Shown here in pieces: positions 8,450 through 17,466 of a stretch of DNA of 64,000 nucleotides (position 1 is its first letter; each line of letters starts with the position of its first letter). The stretch comes from an uncultured Veillonella sp. (GTDB taxonomy: Bacteria > Bacillota > Negativicutes > Veillonellales > Veillonellaceae): contig NZ_CALJON010000008.1 of NCBI RefSeq assembly GCF_937981445.1, forward strand, positions 185,520-249,519, read 5' to 3'. Both the position numbers and the translations under genes were made by a program. The notes beneath the pieces are model-generated. The model did no database searches. It saw only the letters and a list, made by a program, of their open reading frames with translations, and was not told where the DNA came from.

Positions 8450-9574
8450 TTATTTATTTTCCCAAATATCTACGCGGCGGTTATCAGCACGACCTTGGTC
8501 TGTATTATTAGTTGCTACAGGATCGGATTCACCTTTGTAGTTTAATTCTAATTGTGCAGCTGGTACACCTTGACGTTGCGCATAAGCTGCTACATTATCT
8601 ACACGGCGTTTAGATAAGTTAGCATTGTAGCCATCAGTACCTTTAGCATCTGTGTTACCCACTAATTTATAGGTATGAGTTGGATTAGCTTTAGCTACTT
8701 GTACAAAATGATCCAATTTACTTTGTTCAGTGCCTAATGGTTGATCTTCATCAAAGCCGAAGTGAACACTTTCAAGATAGTAATCTTGTTTTTCTACAGG
8801 GCCTTGTTGAACAACTGGTACTGGTTGTGGTTCAGGGCGGTATACTGGAGTTGCTGCCACTGGTTCAGCTGCTTCTTCATGACCACCACCAAAGCGGTAA
8901 GAAAGACCAGCAATAAAGCCTTTGTAGCTAATATTAGCATCATCAGCTACTACATCATAATCGCCTTTATCTGCCAACTTAGTATTTACATAACGGTAAC
9001 CTGCTGTAATATCAAAGTCTGGTGTAATGCTGTAGCCTAAACCAGCTTCCCAAATAGTAGTATTTTTTGTACCAATAGCAGCTTTACCATATACATCAAG
9101 TTTATCAGTTAATGGTGCTTTACCGATAATACCAATTTGAGCGATATTATTCTTTTCAGATACGTCGCCCCATTCAGATTTTAATTTATTATCAATGCGG
9201 TTCCAACCACCATATACAGCAAAGTTTTTATTTAAAGAGTAAATAGCATTTACTTCTTGGCTATTACCATCAGTTTTAACGCCTGCTGTTTCGTTATTGC
9301 CCTTTGTTTCAAGGCCATAGTAATTGTATTGTAATGCCCAGCGATCAGTTAAACCATATGTTACGCCACCTTGAAGATTCCAATCATCATCAGTGGTTAC
9401 ATCGCCGCTGCCAAAATCGCCTAAAAGCTTATCAGAGTCAACGCTAGCTTCTGTATTCCAAGCGCCTAAATCGATTTGCCATTGACCTTCTTGCCATTGA
9501 GTTTGTGGAGTTGCAAATGCTGCGGATGTTACGCAAGCAGCTACTGCTGCAAGTAATAAAGCTTTCTTTTTCAT
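8450..9574 (-). CDS. OmpA-family outer membrane protein
   Basis: 374 residues from the ATG at 9574. A longer reading from 9631 exists, but MKKKALLLAAVAACVTSAAFA is a clear signal peptide with an AFA cleavage site, so the shorter start is preferred. After it comes an eight-stranded beta-barrel with alternating aromatic strands (about residues 22-230), a Pro/Val/Glu hinge (about 235-260), and a C-terminal OmpA domain that anchors the outer membrane to peptidoglycan, with NLSKRRVDNV and ADNRRVDI holding its binding residues. An outer membrane protein of this kind is expected in diderm Negativicutes. A promoter is visible at 9650-9678. Confidence 0.92.
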   Translation of the reverse strand: MKKKALLLAAVAACVTSAAFATPQTQWQEGQWQIDLGAWNTEASVDSDKLLGDFGSGDVTTDDDWNLQGGVTYGLTDRWALQYNYYGLETKGNNETAGVKTDGNSQEVNAIYSLNKNFAVYGGWNRIDNKLKSEWGDVSEKNNIAQIGIIGKAPLTDKLDVYGKAAIGTKNTTIWEAGLGYSITPDFDITAGYRYVNTKLADKGDYDVVADDANISYKGFIAGLSYRFGGGHEEAAEPVAATPVYRPEPQPVPVVQQGPVEKQDYYLESVHFGFDEDQPLGTEQSKLDHFVQVAKANPTHTYKLVGNTDAKGTDGYNANLSKRRVDNVAAYAQRQGVPAAQLELNYKGESDPVATNNTDQGRADNRRVDIWENK

Positions 9575-9649
9575 ATAAAATCGCTTCTTTCTATAAATAA
9601 TAATGACACAATAATAAATATAAAACGACACTCTATATCGATTAATTTC

Positions 9650-9678
9650 ATTATAGTTTTATTGATATATAAAATCAA
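9650..9678 (-). promoter_or_regulatory. Sigma-70-type promoter of the OmpA-family gene
   Basis: On the minus strand, TTGATT (9673-9678) and TATAAT (9650-9655) are separated by exactly 17 bases. This gives a leader of about 70 bases before the ATG at 9574. Confidence 0.7.
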
Positions 9679-9863
9679 GTAAAAAATGTATTAATACTGG
9701 ACAAATATCTTTTCTACTAAACGTCTATATCCGTAAGCCCCTTCATTTCAAAATAAACCAGTCTATGACGCGCTAATACAGCCAATCACTCATGTCCTGC
9801 TTACAGCATAAGCCTCCAAGCCCCCACAAAGCCTTACTACAACATGAGTTTTATACTCAGGCT
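9679..9863. other. Non-coding stretch between the M20 peptidase and the OmpA promoter
   Basis: The gap between the two minus-strand genes (9575-9946) holds the OmpA promoter at its left and a 30-bp repeat at its right. The rest is AT-rich, with no recognisable gene or strong terminator. Confidence 0.5.
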
Positions 9864-9953
9864 CTACTGTAATATAAACTGCAAACTCGGCTGCTACTGC
9901 AGCATAAACTGCAAACTCGTTCGCTGCTGTAACATAAACTGCAGACTCAGGCT
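9864..9953. repeat. Three tandem 30-bp repeats
   Basis: Units at 9864-9893, 9894-9923 and 9924-9953 share the core ATAAACTGCAAACTCG (third copy ATAAACTGCAGACTCA). A decayed fourth copy may lie just to the left. The last unit runs over the stop codon of the M20 peptidase at 9947-9949. Confidence 0.8.
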
Positions 9954-11080
9954 TTCCCGCACCATTTTACAGTTTCATAGATTAATTCCAATCGTTCCAT
10001 CAATAGTTTTAACTCTAAACATTCATCCACACTATGACCATTGCCACCAACAGGGCCAAAGCCATCAATCGTTGGCACGCCTAGAGCTGCAACAAAGTTT
10101 CCATCGGACCCACCTCCTGTAGACTCCCACTGTGCTTCAATCTGCAAATTTTTGCAAATATCATCTACGGCAGCACAAAATGCCAAGGTCTTCTCTGTTT
10201 TCGGCATAGGTGGTCGCACAATCGCCCCCGTCACATTAGCACGCACACCGGCCACCGTCATATGATTAGGTAAATCCATCATCAACTGATGAATTCGCTC
10301 CCCTTCAGCTAACTCTCTTAACCTCACATCAACTTGAATTTTTACATAATCAGGCACTGTATTAGGCGTTGTGCCCCCTTCAACAGTACCAATATTAATC
10401 GTTGTTCCTAATTCTGGCTTAGCCCAAGCTAATATGTCTTGCCCCGTTACTAAAAATTGATTAATTGCATTGGCCCCTTTATCTGGATTTACCGCGGCAT
10501 GAGCAGCCTTGCCTAAAAACTCAATCGTATATTTGCCAATGCCCTTTCGTTCATTAACAAAATTACCATTAATTCGGGCCGACTCAAGAACAATACAATG
10601 CTTAGATTTTTTACCAAGCGCTTCTATATAGGGCCTGGAAAAACGGGAACTAATTTCCTCATCAGGATTAAAGCATACACAAATACTCATAGAGCCTAAT
10701 TCATCATTCTCTACAAGACTTTTACATACATAATAGGCCGCCAATACGCCATCTTTCATATCTGCCACACCAGGGCCATAGGCATAGGTTTCATCCATAG
10801 AAAAAGGACGTTTCTCCACAGTTCCAGTCTTAAATACCGTGTTCATATGCCCCAAAAGTAACACATCATACGATGCCGCTTCAGGCTGATTCGTAATAAA
10901 TAAAATGGGCCCCACCTCTGGAGATGGATGATGCTCCTCAATATGCCACCCTAAGGCTTCAAACTTAGCGCGCATAACAGCTGCCACTTTAGCAGTACCA
11001 ACAGGATCTTTGCTATAACTATCAATGTTGACTAATTCTTCCAACTCTTTTAAAAATTCCCTTTGTGTACCTTTTATCAT
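9947..11080 (-). CDS. M20-family carboxypeptidase (glutamate carboxypeptidase/CPG2-like)
   Basis: 377 residues from the ATG at 11080, chosen because AGGGGAGG lies 5 bases upstream; an in-frame ATG 24 bases earlier lacks such a site. Zinc-site motifs of M20 peptidases are present in order: LLLGHMNTVF (first His), YGPGVADMKDG (bridging Asp), NPDEEISS (Glu pair), and a C-terminal GGNGHSVDE (His). The dimerisation domain has AAHAAVNPDKGANAI. CPG2-like enzymes remove C-terminal glutamate or other amino acids from peptides and folates in the cytoplasm or periplasm. No signal peptide is seen. A second, more distant M20 enzyme lies at 59551. Confidence 0.88.
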   Translation of the reverse strand: MIKGTQREFLKELEELVNIDSYSKDPVGTAKVAAVMRAKFEALGWHIEEHHPSPEVGPILFITNQPEAASYDVLLLGHMNTVFKTGTVEKRPFSMDETYAYGPGVADMKDGVLAAYYVCKSLVENDELGSMSICVCFNPDEEISSRFSRPYIEALGKKSKHCIVLESARINGNFVNERKGIGKYTIEFLGKAAHAAVNPDKGANAINQFLVTGQDILAWAKPELGTTINIGTVEGGTTPNTVPDYVKIQVDVRLRELAEGERIHQLMMDLPNHMTVAGVRANVTGAIVRPPMPKTEKTLAFCAAVDDICKNLQIEAQWESTGGGSDGNFVAALGVPTIDGFGPVGGNGHSVDECLELKLLMERLELIYETVKWCGKA

Positions 11081-11227
11081 ATGAGCCTCCCCTAACAAAA
11101 TCATAGTCAGCCACGTGCTGTCGCTATAACATCTAGGCAGCTGACCTATAATTAATTAAAATGGGCCAATAAAAAAAAAGCCATATAATATAAGAATTCT
11201 ACATTACATGACAATTTCCTCTTATAA

Positions 11228-11259
11228 TTATAAAAAAGAGACGACCGAAGTCGTCTCTT
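11228..11259 (-). terminator. Terminator of the OmpH/Skp gene with a UUCG loop
   Basis: On the minus strand AAGAGACGAC and GTCGTCTCTT form a perfect 10-bp stem around a TTCG tetraloop closed by C-G, an exceptionally stable loop, followed by a run of T. Confidence 0.92.
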
Positions 11260-11306
11260 ACTTTTTATTATCTAAGATATTCTTAGAAGAAGCAGTCGCT
11301 CCTTAA

Positions 11307-11768
11307 TTATTTAGCAGCTTTTACAGCATTAACTAAATCTGGAGTAATATCTTCGATAGTTGTGTTAGGTTCAGCTGCTACAACTACACGAGGATCAGCA
11401 ACGATGATTTGTACATTGCGTTGTGCGCGTACATTTTCAAGGTTTTCTTGAACTACTTTTTCTACAGGAGCGAAGATTTTGTTCATTTCTTCGTTGTATT
11501 TTTTCAATACTGGTTCGTATTTTTTAGTATATGCATCTTGTTTAGCTGCATCATCTTTTAAACCATTGATTTCAGTAGCAGTTTTTTGAAGTTTAGGGCC
11601 GTATTCAGCGTCAACTTTTTGAGCCTGCATTTGAAGTGCACCGTAACCAGGATATGCCTGCATTACTTGATTCATATTAACAACGCCAATAGTTGCTGCA
11701 CTAGCAATGGCGCTCATTCCAATAGTCCCTAATACTGCTAAAGTTGCAATCTTCTTTTTAAAATTCAT
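11307..11768 (-). CDS. OmpH/Skp-family periplasmic chaperone-like protein
   Basis: 153 residues. A signal peptide (MNFKKKIATLAVLGTIGMSA, cleavage near ASA-AT) is followed by IGVVNMNQVMQAYPGYG, the usual start of OmpH/Skp proteins, and a long helical hairpin rich in Lys, Glu and Gln (about 45-115). Skp trimers hold unfolded outer membrane proteins in the periplasm. The start is fixed by AAGGAGG. In many genomes skp lies next to bamA and lpxD; here it stands alone with its own promoter and a strong terminator, so it is probably one of several paralogues. Confidence 0.85.
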   Translation of the reverse strand: MNFKKKIATLAVLGTIGMSAIASAATIGVVNMNQVMQAYPGYGALQMQAQKVDAEYGPKLQKTATEINGLKDDAAKQDAYTKKYEPVLKKYNEEMNKIFAPVEKVVQENLENVRAQRNVQIIVADPRVVVAAEPNTTIEDITPDLVNAVKAAK

Positions 11769-11819
11769 GTCCTAAAGACCTCCTTACAAATAAAAGCGCA
11801 ACATACGCTCTATTGCTTT

Positions 11820-11848
11820 ATAGTAACAGATATTCTGTTAAACTACAA
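11820..11848 (-). promoter_or_regulatory. Probable promoter of the OmpH/Skp gene with an internal palindrome
   Basis: On the minus strand TTGTAG (11843-11848) and TACTAT (11820-11825) are spaced by 17 bases. Between and over them lies TAACAGA-TAT-TCTGTTA (11824-11840), a perfect 7-bp inverted repeat that could be a repressor site. The remaining bases to 12121 show no gene. Confidence 0.5.
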
Positions 11849-12121
11849 TACAAAACTAAGTTTTTTATAAATAGTTTATATTCTTCTTACATATCTTGAT
11901 AGTTATAATTCAAATGATACTATATACTATCAAGCTATTGCCAATCACGACGTCCTTCCTATGTCTATACTATGCCATTATAAACATATATCATAAAAAG
12001 TAATCTTCAGTGGCTATATATTCATCTTACAGATTGATAATGAATATCACATGAATACAAGAAAGACTCCCTTATTACTATGTAACATTACTTATACTAG
12101 ATTTATAAAATTCCTAGTCTA

Positions 12122-12496
12122 TTATTTTGTTTCATTTTCGTTGATATAAATATATTTATCTTTTTTTAATTTAGAAATTACTTCTGGAACCATGCCAATT
12201 AAACGATCAAAACCGCTGTATTTAGCAGAACCTTTAATATTAAATAGTTCTACGCGTTCACCTTTAATAACTAAAATAGCAGTAGGTTGCATTTTAGCGC
12301 CACCACCAGTGCCACCACATTCAGCTTTTGCAGCACCGCCGCTACCGAAGCCAATGGTCACATCTACGAAAGGAACGAGGGTAGCATCACCGATTTGAAT
12401 CGCTTCACCAACTACAGTTTCCACTTTAATCATATCTTTAAATTTTTCAAAAATCGGTTCTAAGTTATCCTTAATGAAAGTGCATTTGTTTTCCAT
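12122..12496 (-). CDS. GerW/YtfJ-family protein
   Basis: 124 residues matching the GerW (YtfJ) family: an N-terminal helical part, then VETVVGEAIQIGDATLVPFV and a Gly-rich loop (GFGSGGAAKAECGGTGGGAK) followed by the core strand PTAILVIKGERVELF. In Bacillus the protein takes part in spore germination. Here the organism is inferred to be a non-sporulating coccus, so a vegetative or envelope role must be assumed. GAGGAGG supports the start. The DUF2953 gene lies 134 bases upstream on the same strand, the same pairing as ytfI-ytfJ in Bacillus. Confidence 0.88.
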   Translation of the reverse strand: MENKCTFIKDNLEPIFEKFKDMIKVETVVGEAIQIGDATLVPFVDVTIGFGSGGAAKAECGGTGGGAKMQPTAILVIKGERVELFNIKGSAKYSGFDRLIGMVPEVISKLKKDKYIYINENETK

Positions 12497-12630
12497 TTAT
12501 ATCCTCCTCATCGTGTTGTGTACTTCACACACTACTCTTAATTGTATGATTCGTTACTGTTTTATTATTCTTTATCGTATCCTGTATACTACGCAATCCA
12601 TGTGGCACGTATTATACTACGAAATTGTAA

Positions 12631-13644
12631 TTACGCTGTTTTTTCTGCTCCCAATGAAGCTGCTTTTTCTGCTGCCTTCTTAGCTTTTCTATGTCGTAAT
12701 CCCGCTTTAACAACATCAATTCCAAGATCACGAACTGGTTTAGATATAGCAAATAAGAAGCCATACCAAGCCATAACGCCAGGATAAATACGACCTTTCA
12801 TCAAAAAGCTACCTACAAATGAGCGCTCCGTATAATCTAGCTGGACTTCACTCATTTTACTTGGCCAAATAGAGTATAATGCAGCAGCTATAATGCCCAT
12901 ACTATAAGGGTCGCCATTGCCAAAAAGTCCTTCAATGCGAAGTTCGCGAGGTTTGGAATGATTGTAACTACGCTTAACCAACAACAAAAGCTTTTCATAT
13001 AAAGCACCATTAGTTACATGCTTTAACCACCAGCGTTTATGTGGATCAGCCTGCGCCTTAGTCGCTTCATCACTATCTGTCGACTCTTGATCTTTAGCCC
13101 CATTAGCTGTGGCTTTTTCAGCCTCTTCCGCTTCTTCTTTTGCCTTAAGTTCAGCTACGCGCTTAGCATCCTCTTCGCAAAGTTTACCATCTGCATCAAA
13201 ACGAAGCGTATCAATCGTATCCTCTCTTTGCTCAGTAGATTCACTAGCCTTTGCCAACTCTTCCTCTGTTAAAGGACGTGGTGGCTCTAACGGCGTCGTA
13301 TCTACACCCGCATTAGGCAATCGGTCATTCAAAGTCTCATACGATTCCTCATCGGTTTCATCAGCAGTCGCCTCTTCTACACGACGTGCCAACCAATCCT
13401 CATAGTCACGAACAGCCCCTAATTTAGCCTTTCTTAAAATATATACTTCTTGGAAAAAAGGCGTTCCTTGTTCATATTTAAAATGAACTAAGAACATTTT
13501 GCCCCACCATTCGACGTATATCTCAGCCTTATACGGCTTACGAGCAACGACTTCAAATGAATATACAATAGGCCTAAACAGAATAATCCCTATTAGAATA
13601 ATAATAACCAGTAGCACTATGGCTAATACGGTCACAGGCAACAC
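12631..13644 (-). CDS. DUF2953 (YtfI-like) membrane-anchored protein
   Basis: 337 residues. One N-terminal membrane segment (about 3-26) is followed by the DUF2953 fold in two parts: residues 30-75 (KPYKAEIYVEWWGKMFLVHF) and 205-300, which includes SKPRELRIEGLFGNGDPYSM and a C-terminal strand pattern. Between them is a very acidic, Glu/Ala/Thr-rich insertion of about 110 residues (80-190), far longer than in Bacillus YtfI. The start is GTG or possibly the TTG one codon later, with GGAGGG close upstream. Function unknown; the link with the downstream GerW/YtfJ gene is conserved across Firmicutes. Confidence 0.8.
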   Translation of the reverse strand: MLPVTVLAIVLLVIIILIGIILFRPIVYSFEVVARKPYKAEIYVEWWGKMFLVHFKYEQGTPFFQEVYILRKAKLGAVRDYEDWLARRVEEATADETDEESYETLNDRLPNAGVDTTPLEPPRPLTEEELAKASESTEQREDTIDTLRFDADGKLCEEDAKRVAELKAKEEAEEAEKATANGAKDQESTDSDEATKAQADPHKRWWLKHVTNGALYEKLLLLVKRSYNHSKPRELRIEGLFGNGDPYSMGIIAAALYSIWPSKMSEVQLDYTERSFVGSFLMKGRIYPGVMAWYGFLFAISKPVRDLGIDVVKAGLRHRKAKKAAEKAASLGAEKTA

Positions 13645-13744
13645 CTACCCTCCATATGATTTTTACACGGTTTTATATATATCCGCAGTCTTTCTACTTA
13701 TTCGCCATAACTACTTAAAATTCCTCTTTTTGCTTGTTTAAAAT

Positions 13745-13945
13745 AAAACAAGCTTCCTATCATCCCCTCAAACGATTAAGAGCTCAAACACTCAACCATT
13801 CTAAGCCTCAAGGGCTCAAACGCTCACGTGTTCAAACCTTCAAAGCCTCCATGGCCTAAACCTTTAAATGCCAAAACACGCAAAGGTCCGAAAGAACAAA
13901 GGCTAAAGAGCTCAAGGGCTCAAAGGCTCAAAAGCTAAAACACTG
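13745..13945. repeat. Degenerate CTCAAA/GGCTCAAA repeat
   Basis: A 200-base stretch made largely of variants of AAGGCTCAAA, CTCAAACGCTC and AAAGAGCTCAAGG, without clear phase. It shows no open frame of note. It lies in the 620-base gap between the M23 peptidase and DUF2953; the rest of that gap is AT-rich with a hairpin near 14106-14160. Confidence 0.5.
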
Positions 13946-14105
13946 CCCAGCTACTGAGCGGATGATACAACCGTAACTTATAGCGTATATTATTATTTTA
14001 CCACATTTATACTATCTACAACATATAAAAAACATATAATTCAAGCATTCTTTTAAGATTGTATAAGGCTCTTAAGCCCTTAATCAAGTACTTCACATAT
14101 GCAAA

Positions 14106-14156
14106 AAGTCATACCCCAAAGGATAGTAAAATAACGCTACTACCCCTAGGATATGA
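14106..14156 (-). terminator. Terminator-like hairpin downstream of the M23 peptidase
   Basis: AAGTCATA near 14106 pairs with TATGACTT ending near 14160, with an interrupted inner stem (GGATAGTA / TACTACCCC). It lies beyond the 10-bp repeat in the direction of the minus-strand peptidase transcript. The T-run is poor, so the call is tentative. Confidence 0.4.
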
Positions 14157-14162
14157 CTTCTT

Positions 14163-14232
14163 ATTAGCTTTTATGACTTTTTATTAATTTTTATTAGTCT
14201 TTATTAACTTTTATTAGCCTTTACTGATTTTT
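14163..14232. repeat. Seven tandem 10-bp repeats
   Basis: Units ATTAGCTTTT, ATGACTTTTT, ATTAATTTTT, ATTAGTCTTT, ATTAACTTTT, ATTAGCCTTT, ACTGATTTTT are in strict 10-bp register, close to one helical turn. The array begins 33 bases after the M23 peptidase stop (14265, minus strand). Confidence 0.85.
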
Positions 14233-14264
14233 ATCCTATTTAACGCTCTATGGATAATCCCTAA

Positions 14265-15272
14265 TTATTGAATCGGCAAGAACAGCATAGGATCAACAGC
14301 GCTACCATTGATATTTACTTCATAATGTAAATGACTGCCCGTGCTTTTCCCAGTGCTACCCATAAGAGCTATGGTATCACCTTGTTTTACCACAGTACCA
14401 GCATGAACCAAAATAACAGATGTATGTCCATATCGTGTGACAAAGCCATTGCCATGGTCTATTTCAACTAAATTGCCATATCCACCACTAGTCGCATCAG
14501 CAAAAGTTACATTCCCCGCTGCGGTAGCCACAATAGGGGTACCATAATCATTAGCAATGTCAAGCCCTTCATGGTAAGCAGTACCACCATACACAGGATC
14601 GGTACGACCACCAAAAGTAGACGTAATAACCCCTTTAACAGGCCAAATAGAAGGCATAGTCACACTAGCCCCAGCTGGATTATTGGTGTTAAAGGCGATG
14701 GATTGAAGATCGCGAATGTTTTGACCGGCTCCATCTTTAAGCACATTGCGAAGCATATAAAAAGACGCCATGCGCTGCTGTGCTAAACGATCTAAATGCG
14801 ATAATTTAGCAGACAATTCTGTTACTGACACAGGACCTGATGCATTCGCTTCATTGGCACTCGTAGAGTCTGTTTCGCCACCTGTTGCTGTATCAGCAGC
14901 TCCAGGTTCCTCACTCTCAGCCTTAGTAGGTGTTTGTGCTTCCCCACCACCTTGCGGCACCGTGCCCGTTTCAGAACCCTTAACCATTTGTCGAATTTCT
15001 TGATCTAATTGATCCAAAGTTTGAATTTTCTTATCTAAAATTTCCGTCTTTTGTTGCAATAATTTCAATTGCTCTGTCTGTAATTGAGTCTTTTGTCTTA
15101 GCTCCATGAGTTCTGCTTGTCGCGCAATCCCCCAAATACCAAGGCTTAAGGCAATTACAAATATAGCAATAATTACACCGACTAGTATACGCAGCTGCTT
15201 CTGGCTACATTGCAGCGTATAGGAACCATCTTGCTTTGTTACATAGTTCCCTAAAAAGCCAGGTAACTTCAT
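14265..15272 (-). CDS. M23-family peptidoglycan endopeptidase (LytM domain), membrane-anchored
   Basis: 335 residues. A membrane segment at about 28-50 is followed by a coiled coil (55-95), a low-complexity linker rich in Gly, Thr, Glu and Ala (98-145), a second helical part, and the LytM domain from about 205. Zinc ligands are visible: H234 and D238 in HEGLD, and H316 in HLHYEV, with H314 as the catalytic His. All catalytic residues are present, so it should be active in cutting cross-links during growth or division, unlike the degenerate LytM activators. It probably faces the periplasm. DUF4446 and hydF lie upstream on the same strand. Confidence 0.92.
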   Translation of the reverse strand: MKLPGFLGNYVTKQDGSYTLQCSQKQLRILVGVIIAIFVIALSLGIWGIARQAELMELRQKTQLQTEQLKLLQQKTEILDKKIQTLDQLDQEIRQMVKGSETGTVPQGGGEAQTPTKAESEEPGAADTATGGETDSTSANEANASGPVSVTELSAKLSHLDRLAQQRMASFYMLRNVLKDGAGQNIRDLQSIAFNTNNPAGASVTMPSIWPVKGVITSTFGGRTDPVYGGTAYHEGLDIANDYGTPIVATAAGNVTFADATSGGYGNLVEIDHGNGFVTRYGHTSVILVHAGTVVKQGDTIALMGSTGKSTGSHLHYEVNINGSAVDPMLFLPIQ

Positions 15273-15413
15273 TCCATGCCCACTTCCTTTACTCGTCTCC
15301 TCTTAAAATTATTTAAATTATTAACACATTTAAAATTAACATATTTCATATTATTAACATATTTCATATTAATGTATTAATCTATTTAATATAAATGGAT
15401 TTAAATTATCAAA

Positions 15414-15935
15414 CTATTTAACAACAGACGCTGAAATAAGCGCCTCTTCATTGGACTTAGTCCCCAATGCTTCCTGAAGACTTTCCATTTCTTCTTGAGA
15501 TAAGCTTGCTAAGCTCTTCCCTTTAACTATAGGCTTACTGAAAATTCTTGATTCACTACGCCCATACACACTAGAAATACAAATACCATTATTGTTGCCA
15601 TCAAGTAAGGTAACTGAAAACGACAAATCATTGCCAATATTTTCAAATGCATTATATTTTACAAAGCCAATCTTTTGAAATGTGCTTTGTTGTGTGTTTT
15701 GAATTGCCTGCTGTTGTTGAAATAATGTTTCAATGGATTCAGCGGCTTCGCGCAACTCCTTTACCTCAACAGATAATTTTCGCTCTAAGCTGCTGCCATT
15801 TTCACCGCGCATAAAATAATCATACTTTTTATGAAGGGAGCCAATCTTGCTCTGTAAAACTAAACAATACAAAAACAAGACAATAATAACTAAACCTTCT
15901 CCTAGTACGATCCAGGTTTGAAAGTTCTCTAACAT
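15414..15935 (-). CDS. DUF4446-family membrane protein
   Basis: 173 residues with one N-terminal membrane segment (about 7-28), a helical/coiled part (30-85), and the DUF4446 core: FQKIGFVKYNAFENIGNDLS then FSVTLLDGNNNGICISSVYG and SRIFSKPIVKG. DUF4446 proteins of unknown function are commonly encoded beside parA-parB in Firmicutes, as here (hydF lies in between). The ribosome site is GAAAGG. A small ATTGTAG/CTACAAT hairpin (15964-15989) lies in its 5' leader. Confidence 0.85.
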   Translation of the reverse strand: MLENFQTWIVLGEGLVIIVLFLYCLVLQSKIGSLHKKYDYFMRGENGSSLERKLSVEVKELREAAESIETLFQQQQAIQNTQQSTFQKIGFVKYNAFENIGNDLSFSVTLLDGNNNGICISSVYGRSESRIFSKPIVKGKSLASLSQEEMESLQEALGTKSNEEALISASVVK

Positions 15936-16017
15936 GTTTGACCTTTCTCTATCTATATAATGAATTGTAGTAGAAAAATCCCCTACAATAACGAATATGT
16001 TCTAAGTTAAATTAAGT

Positions 16018-16059
16018 TACGGCACCTATCAATCAAAAATTTTATATTTAACTGCCGTA
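16018..16059 (-). terminator. Weak hairpin downstream of hydF
   Basis: TACGGCA (16018-16024) and TGCCGTA (16053-16059) form a 7-bp stem, followed on the minus strand by AT-rich sequence rather than a clean T-run. It may end the hydF transcript. Confidence 0.4.
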
Positions 16060-16133
16060 CCTTTTATTATATTACATGAATGTAATTAATTCTACTTAAT
16101 TTACTAAACTTCATGGAGTCTTTACCATAAAAT

Positions 16134-17369
16134 CTACTTCAACTCATGTTTAAATGGTGTCAAAGCGCGCTCTAAAATACCATGTAACGCTGCAATCAAT
16201 ACACCATAATTTACAATGGGCACACCTTGTTCCGAGGATACTTCCAAACGACGCAACACTTCGCGGCGCGTCAACATACAAGCGCCACAATGAATAATTA
16301 AATCATAAGTACTCACATCATCAGGGAATGCACCACCACTGGTCCACTGCAATTCCAATCCCTCATAGCCAGCTTTTTTTAACCAACGAGGTATTTTCAC
16401 ACTGCCAATATCATCGCATTGACGATGATGTGTACAACCTTCACTAATTAATACTTTAGAACCAGGCTTTAAATTTGTAATGGCTTGTACCCCTTCAGAT
16501 AAAATTTTCAAATCACCTTTAAAGCGCGCCATCAAAATAGAAAATGATGTTAATGGAATATCATTGGGTACTTGTGCTGCCACCTCTTCAAAAGCTTGCG
16601 AGTCTGTTATAACTAATTTTGGCTTTTTATTTAATATCTTCAATAATGAACTGACTTCTTCTGTTTGCACAACTAAGCTCATGCCACGTCCGTCAAGAAC
16701 TTCTCTGATCATCTGAACTTGAGGTAAAATCAATCGTCCTTTAGGTGCTGCAGAATCAATAGGGCAAACTAGAACAATAATATCTTCAGATTCAATTAAG
16801 CCTTCTAATAAGCCTCTTTCTGACTCAGCATCTTTAGGTTTCATCTTTCCTAATTGAGTTAAAATTTCACCTTGTTTATCTGATTCAAGCAAATTAGCAC
16901 CAATATAGGGGAAATTAAACTCTTTAAATACTGCTCCATGCTCCGCCATATATGAACCAGAATTAATTTGATTTACTTCATTAATTATTAGTAATGTTTG
17001 TGTATTGTTAGCTTTTAATTTTTTAATCCAATTAATATCTTCTTTTGATGGACTTATATTTGATTTTAACACATATAGTGCTAAATTTATTTTTGGTAGT
17101 AATGCTTGAGTTTTTTGGATGCGAAGAGGACCAAGTTCAGATGTATCGTCAACGCCAGCTGTATCAATGAGCATAACAGGTCCAAGAGGAAGTACTTCCA
17201 TGGCTTTACTTACAGGATCCGTAGTCGTGCCTGCCACATTAGAAACCAAAGCCAATGATTGCCCTGTTAACATATTAATTAAAGTTGATTTACCTGCATT
17301 GCAGCGACCAAAAAATCCAATATGTATACGATTAGCTGCTGGAGTTTGTGCCATATTTGTCATACTCAT
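16134..17369 (-). CDS. hydF: [FeFe]-hydrogenase H-cluster maturation GTPase HydF
   Basis: 411 residues from the ATG at 17369, preferred over an upstream ATG at 17387 because AAGGA lies about ten bases before it. The N-terminal GTPase domain has the P-loop GRCNAGKS and DTAGVDD. A dimerisation domain follows, then the C-terminal cluster-binding domain with CTH and HCGAC, the CxH...HCxxC set that binds a [4Fe-4S] cluster. HydF is the scaffold on which HydE and HydG build the 2Fe subcluster of [FeFe]-hydrogenase. hydE and hydG are not in this window. Its presence implies an anaerobe that makes or consumes hydrogen. Confidence 0.93.
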   Translation of the reverse strand: MSMTNMAQTPAANRIHIGFFGRCNAGKSTLINMLTGQSLALVSNVAGTTTDPVSKAMEVLPLGPVMLIDTAGVDDTSELGPLRIQKTQALLPKINLALYVLKSNISPSKEDINWIKKLKANNTQTLLIINEVNQINSGSYMAEHGAVFKEFNFPYIGANLLESDKQGEILTQLGKMKPKDAESERGLLEGLIESEDIIVLVCPIDSAAPKGRLILPQVQMIREVLDGRGMSLVVQTEEVSSLLKILNKKPKLVITDSQAFEEVAAQVPNDIPLTSFSILMARFKGDLKILSEGVQAITNLKPGSKVLISEGCTHHRQCDDIGSVKIPRWLKKAGYEGLELQWTSGGAFPDDVSTYDLIIHCGACMLTRREVLRRLEVSSEQGVPIVNYGVLIAALHGILERALTPFKHELK

Positions 17370-17424
17370 TATGTTTCTATCCTTCATGTACTGACTATTA
17401 TCAATTGAAATTATGCTTTAAATT

Positions 17425-17454
17425 AAAGAGTCAATTATTGATAATCGACTCTTT
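17425..17454 (-). terminator. Hairpin downstream of parB
   Basis: AAAGAGTC (17425-17432) and GACTCTTT (17447-17454) form a stem that extends to TTAA on both sides. It lies in the 97-base gap between parB and hydF. It has few trailing Ts and could be a weak terminator. Confidence 0.45.
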
Positions 17455-17466
17455 AATGATTGCTTT

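Noticed and set aside
8741..9040. Plus-strand frame inside the OmpA gene
   Set aside because: A shadow of the minus-strand gene; unusual composition and no ribosome site.
9575..9631. Upstream start of the OmpA-family protein
   Set aside because: It would add residues before a perfect signal peptide and has no ribosome site.
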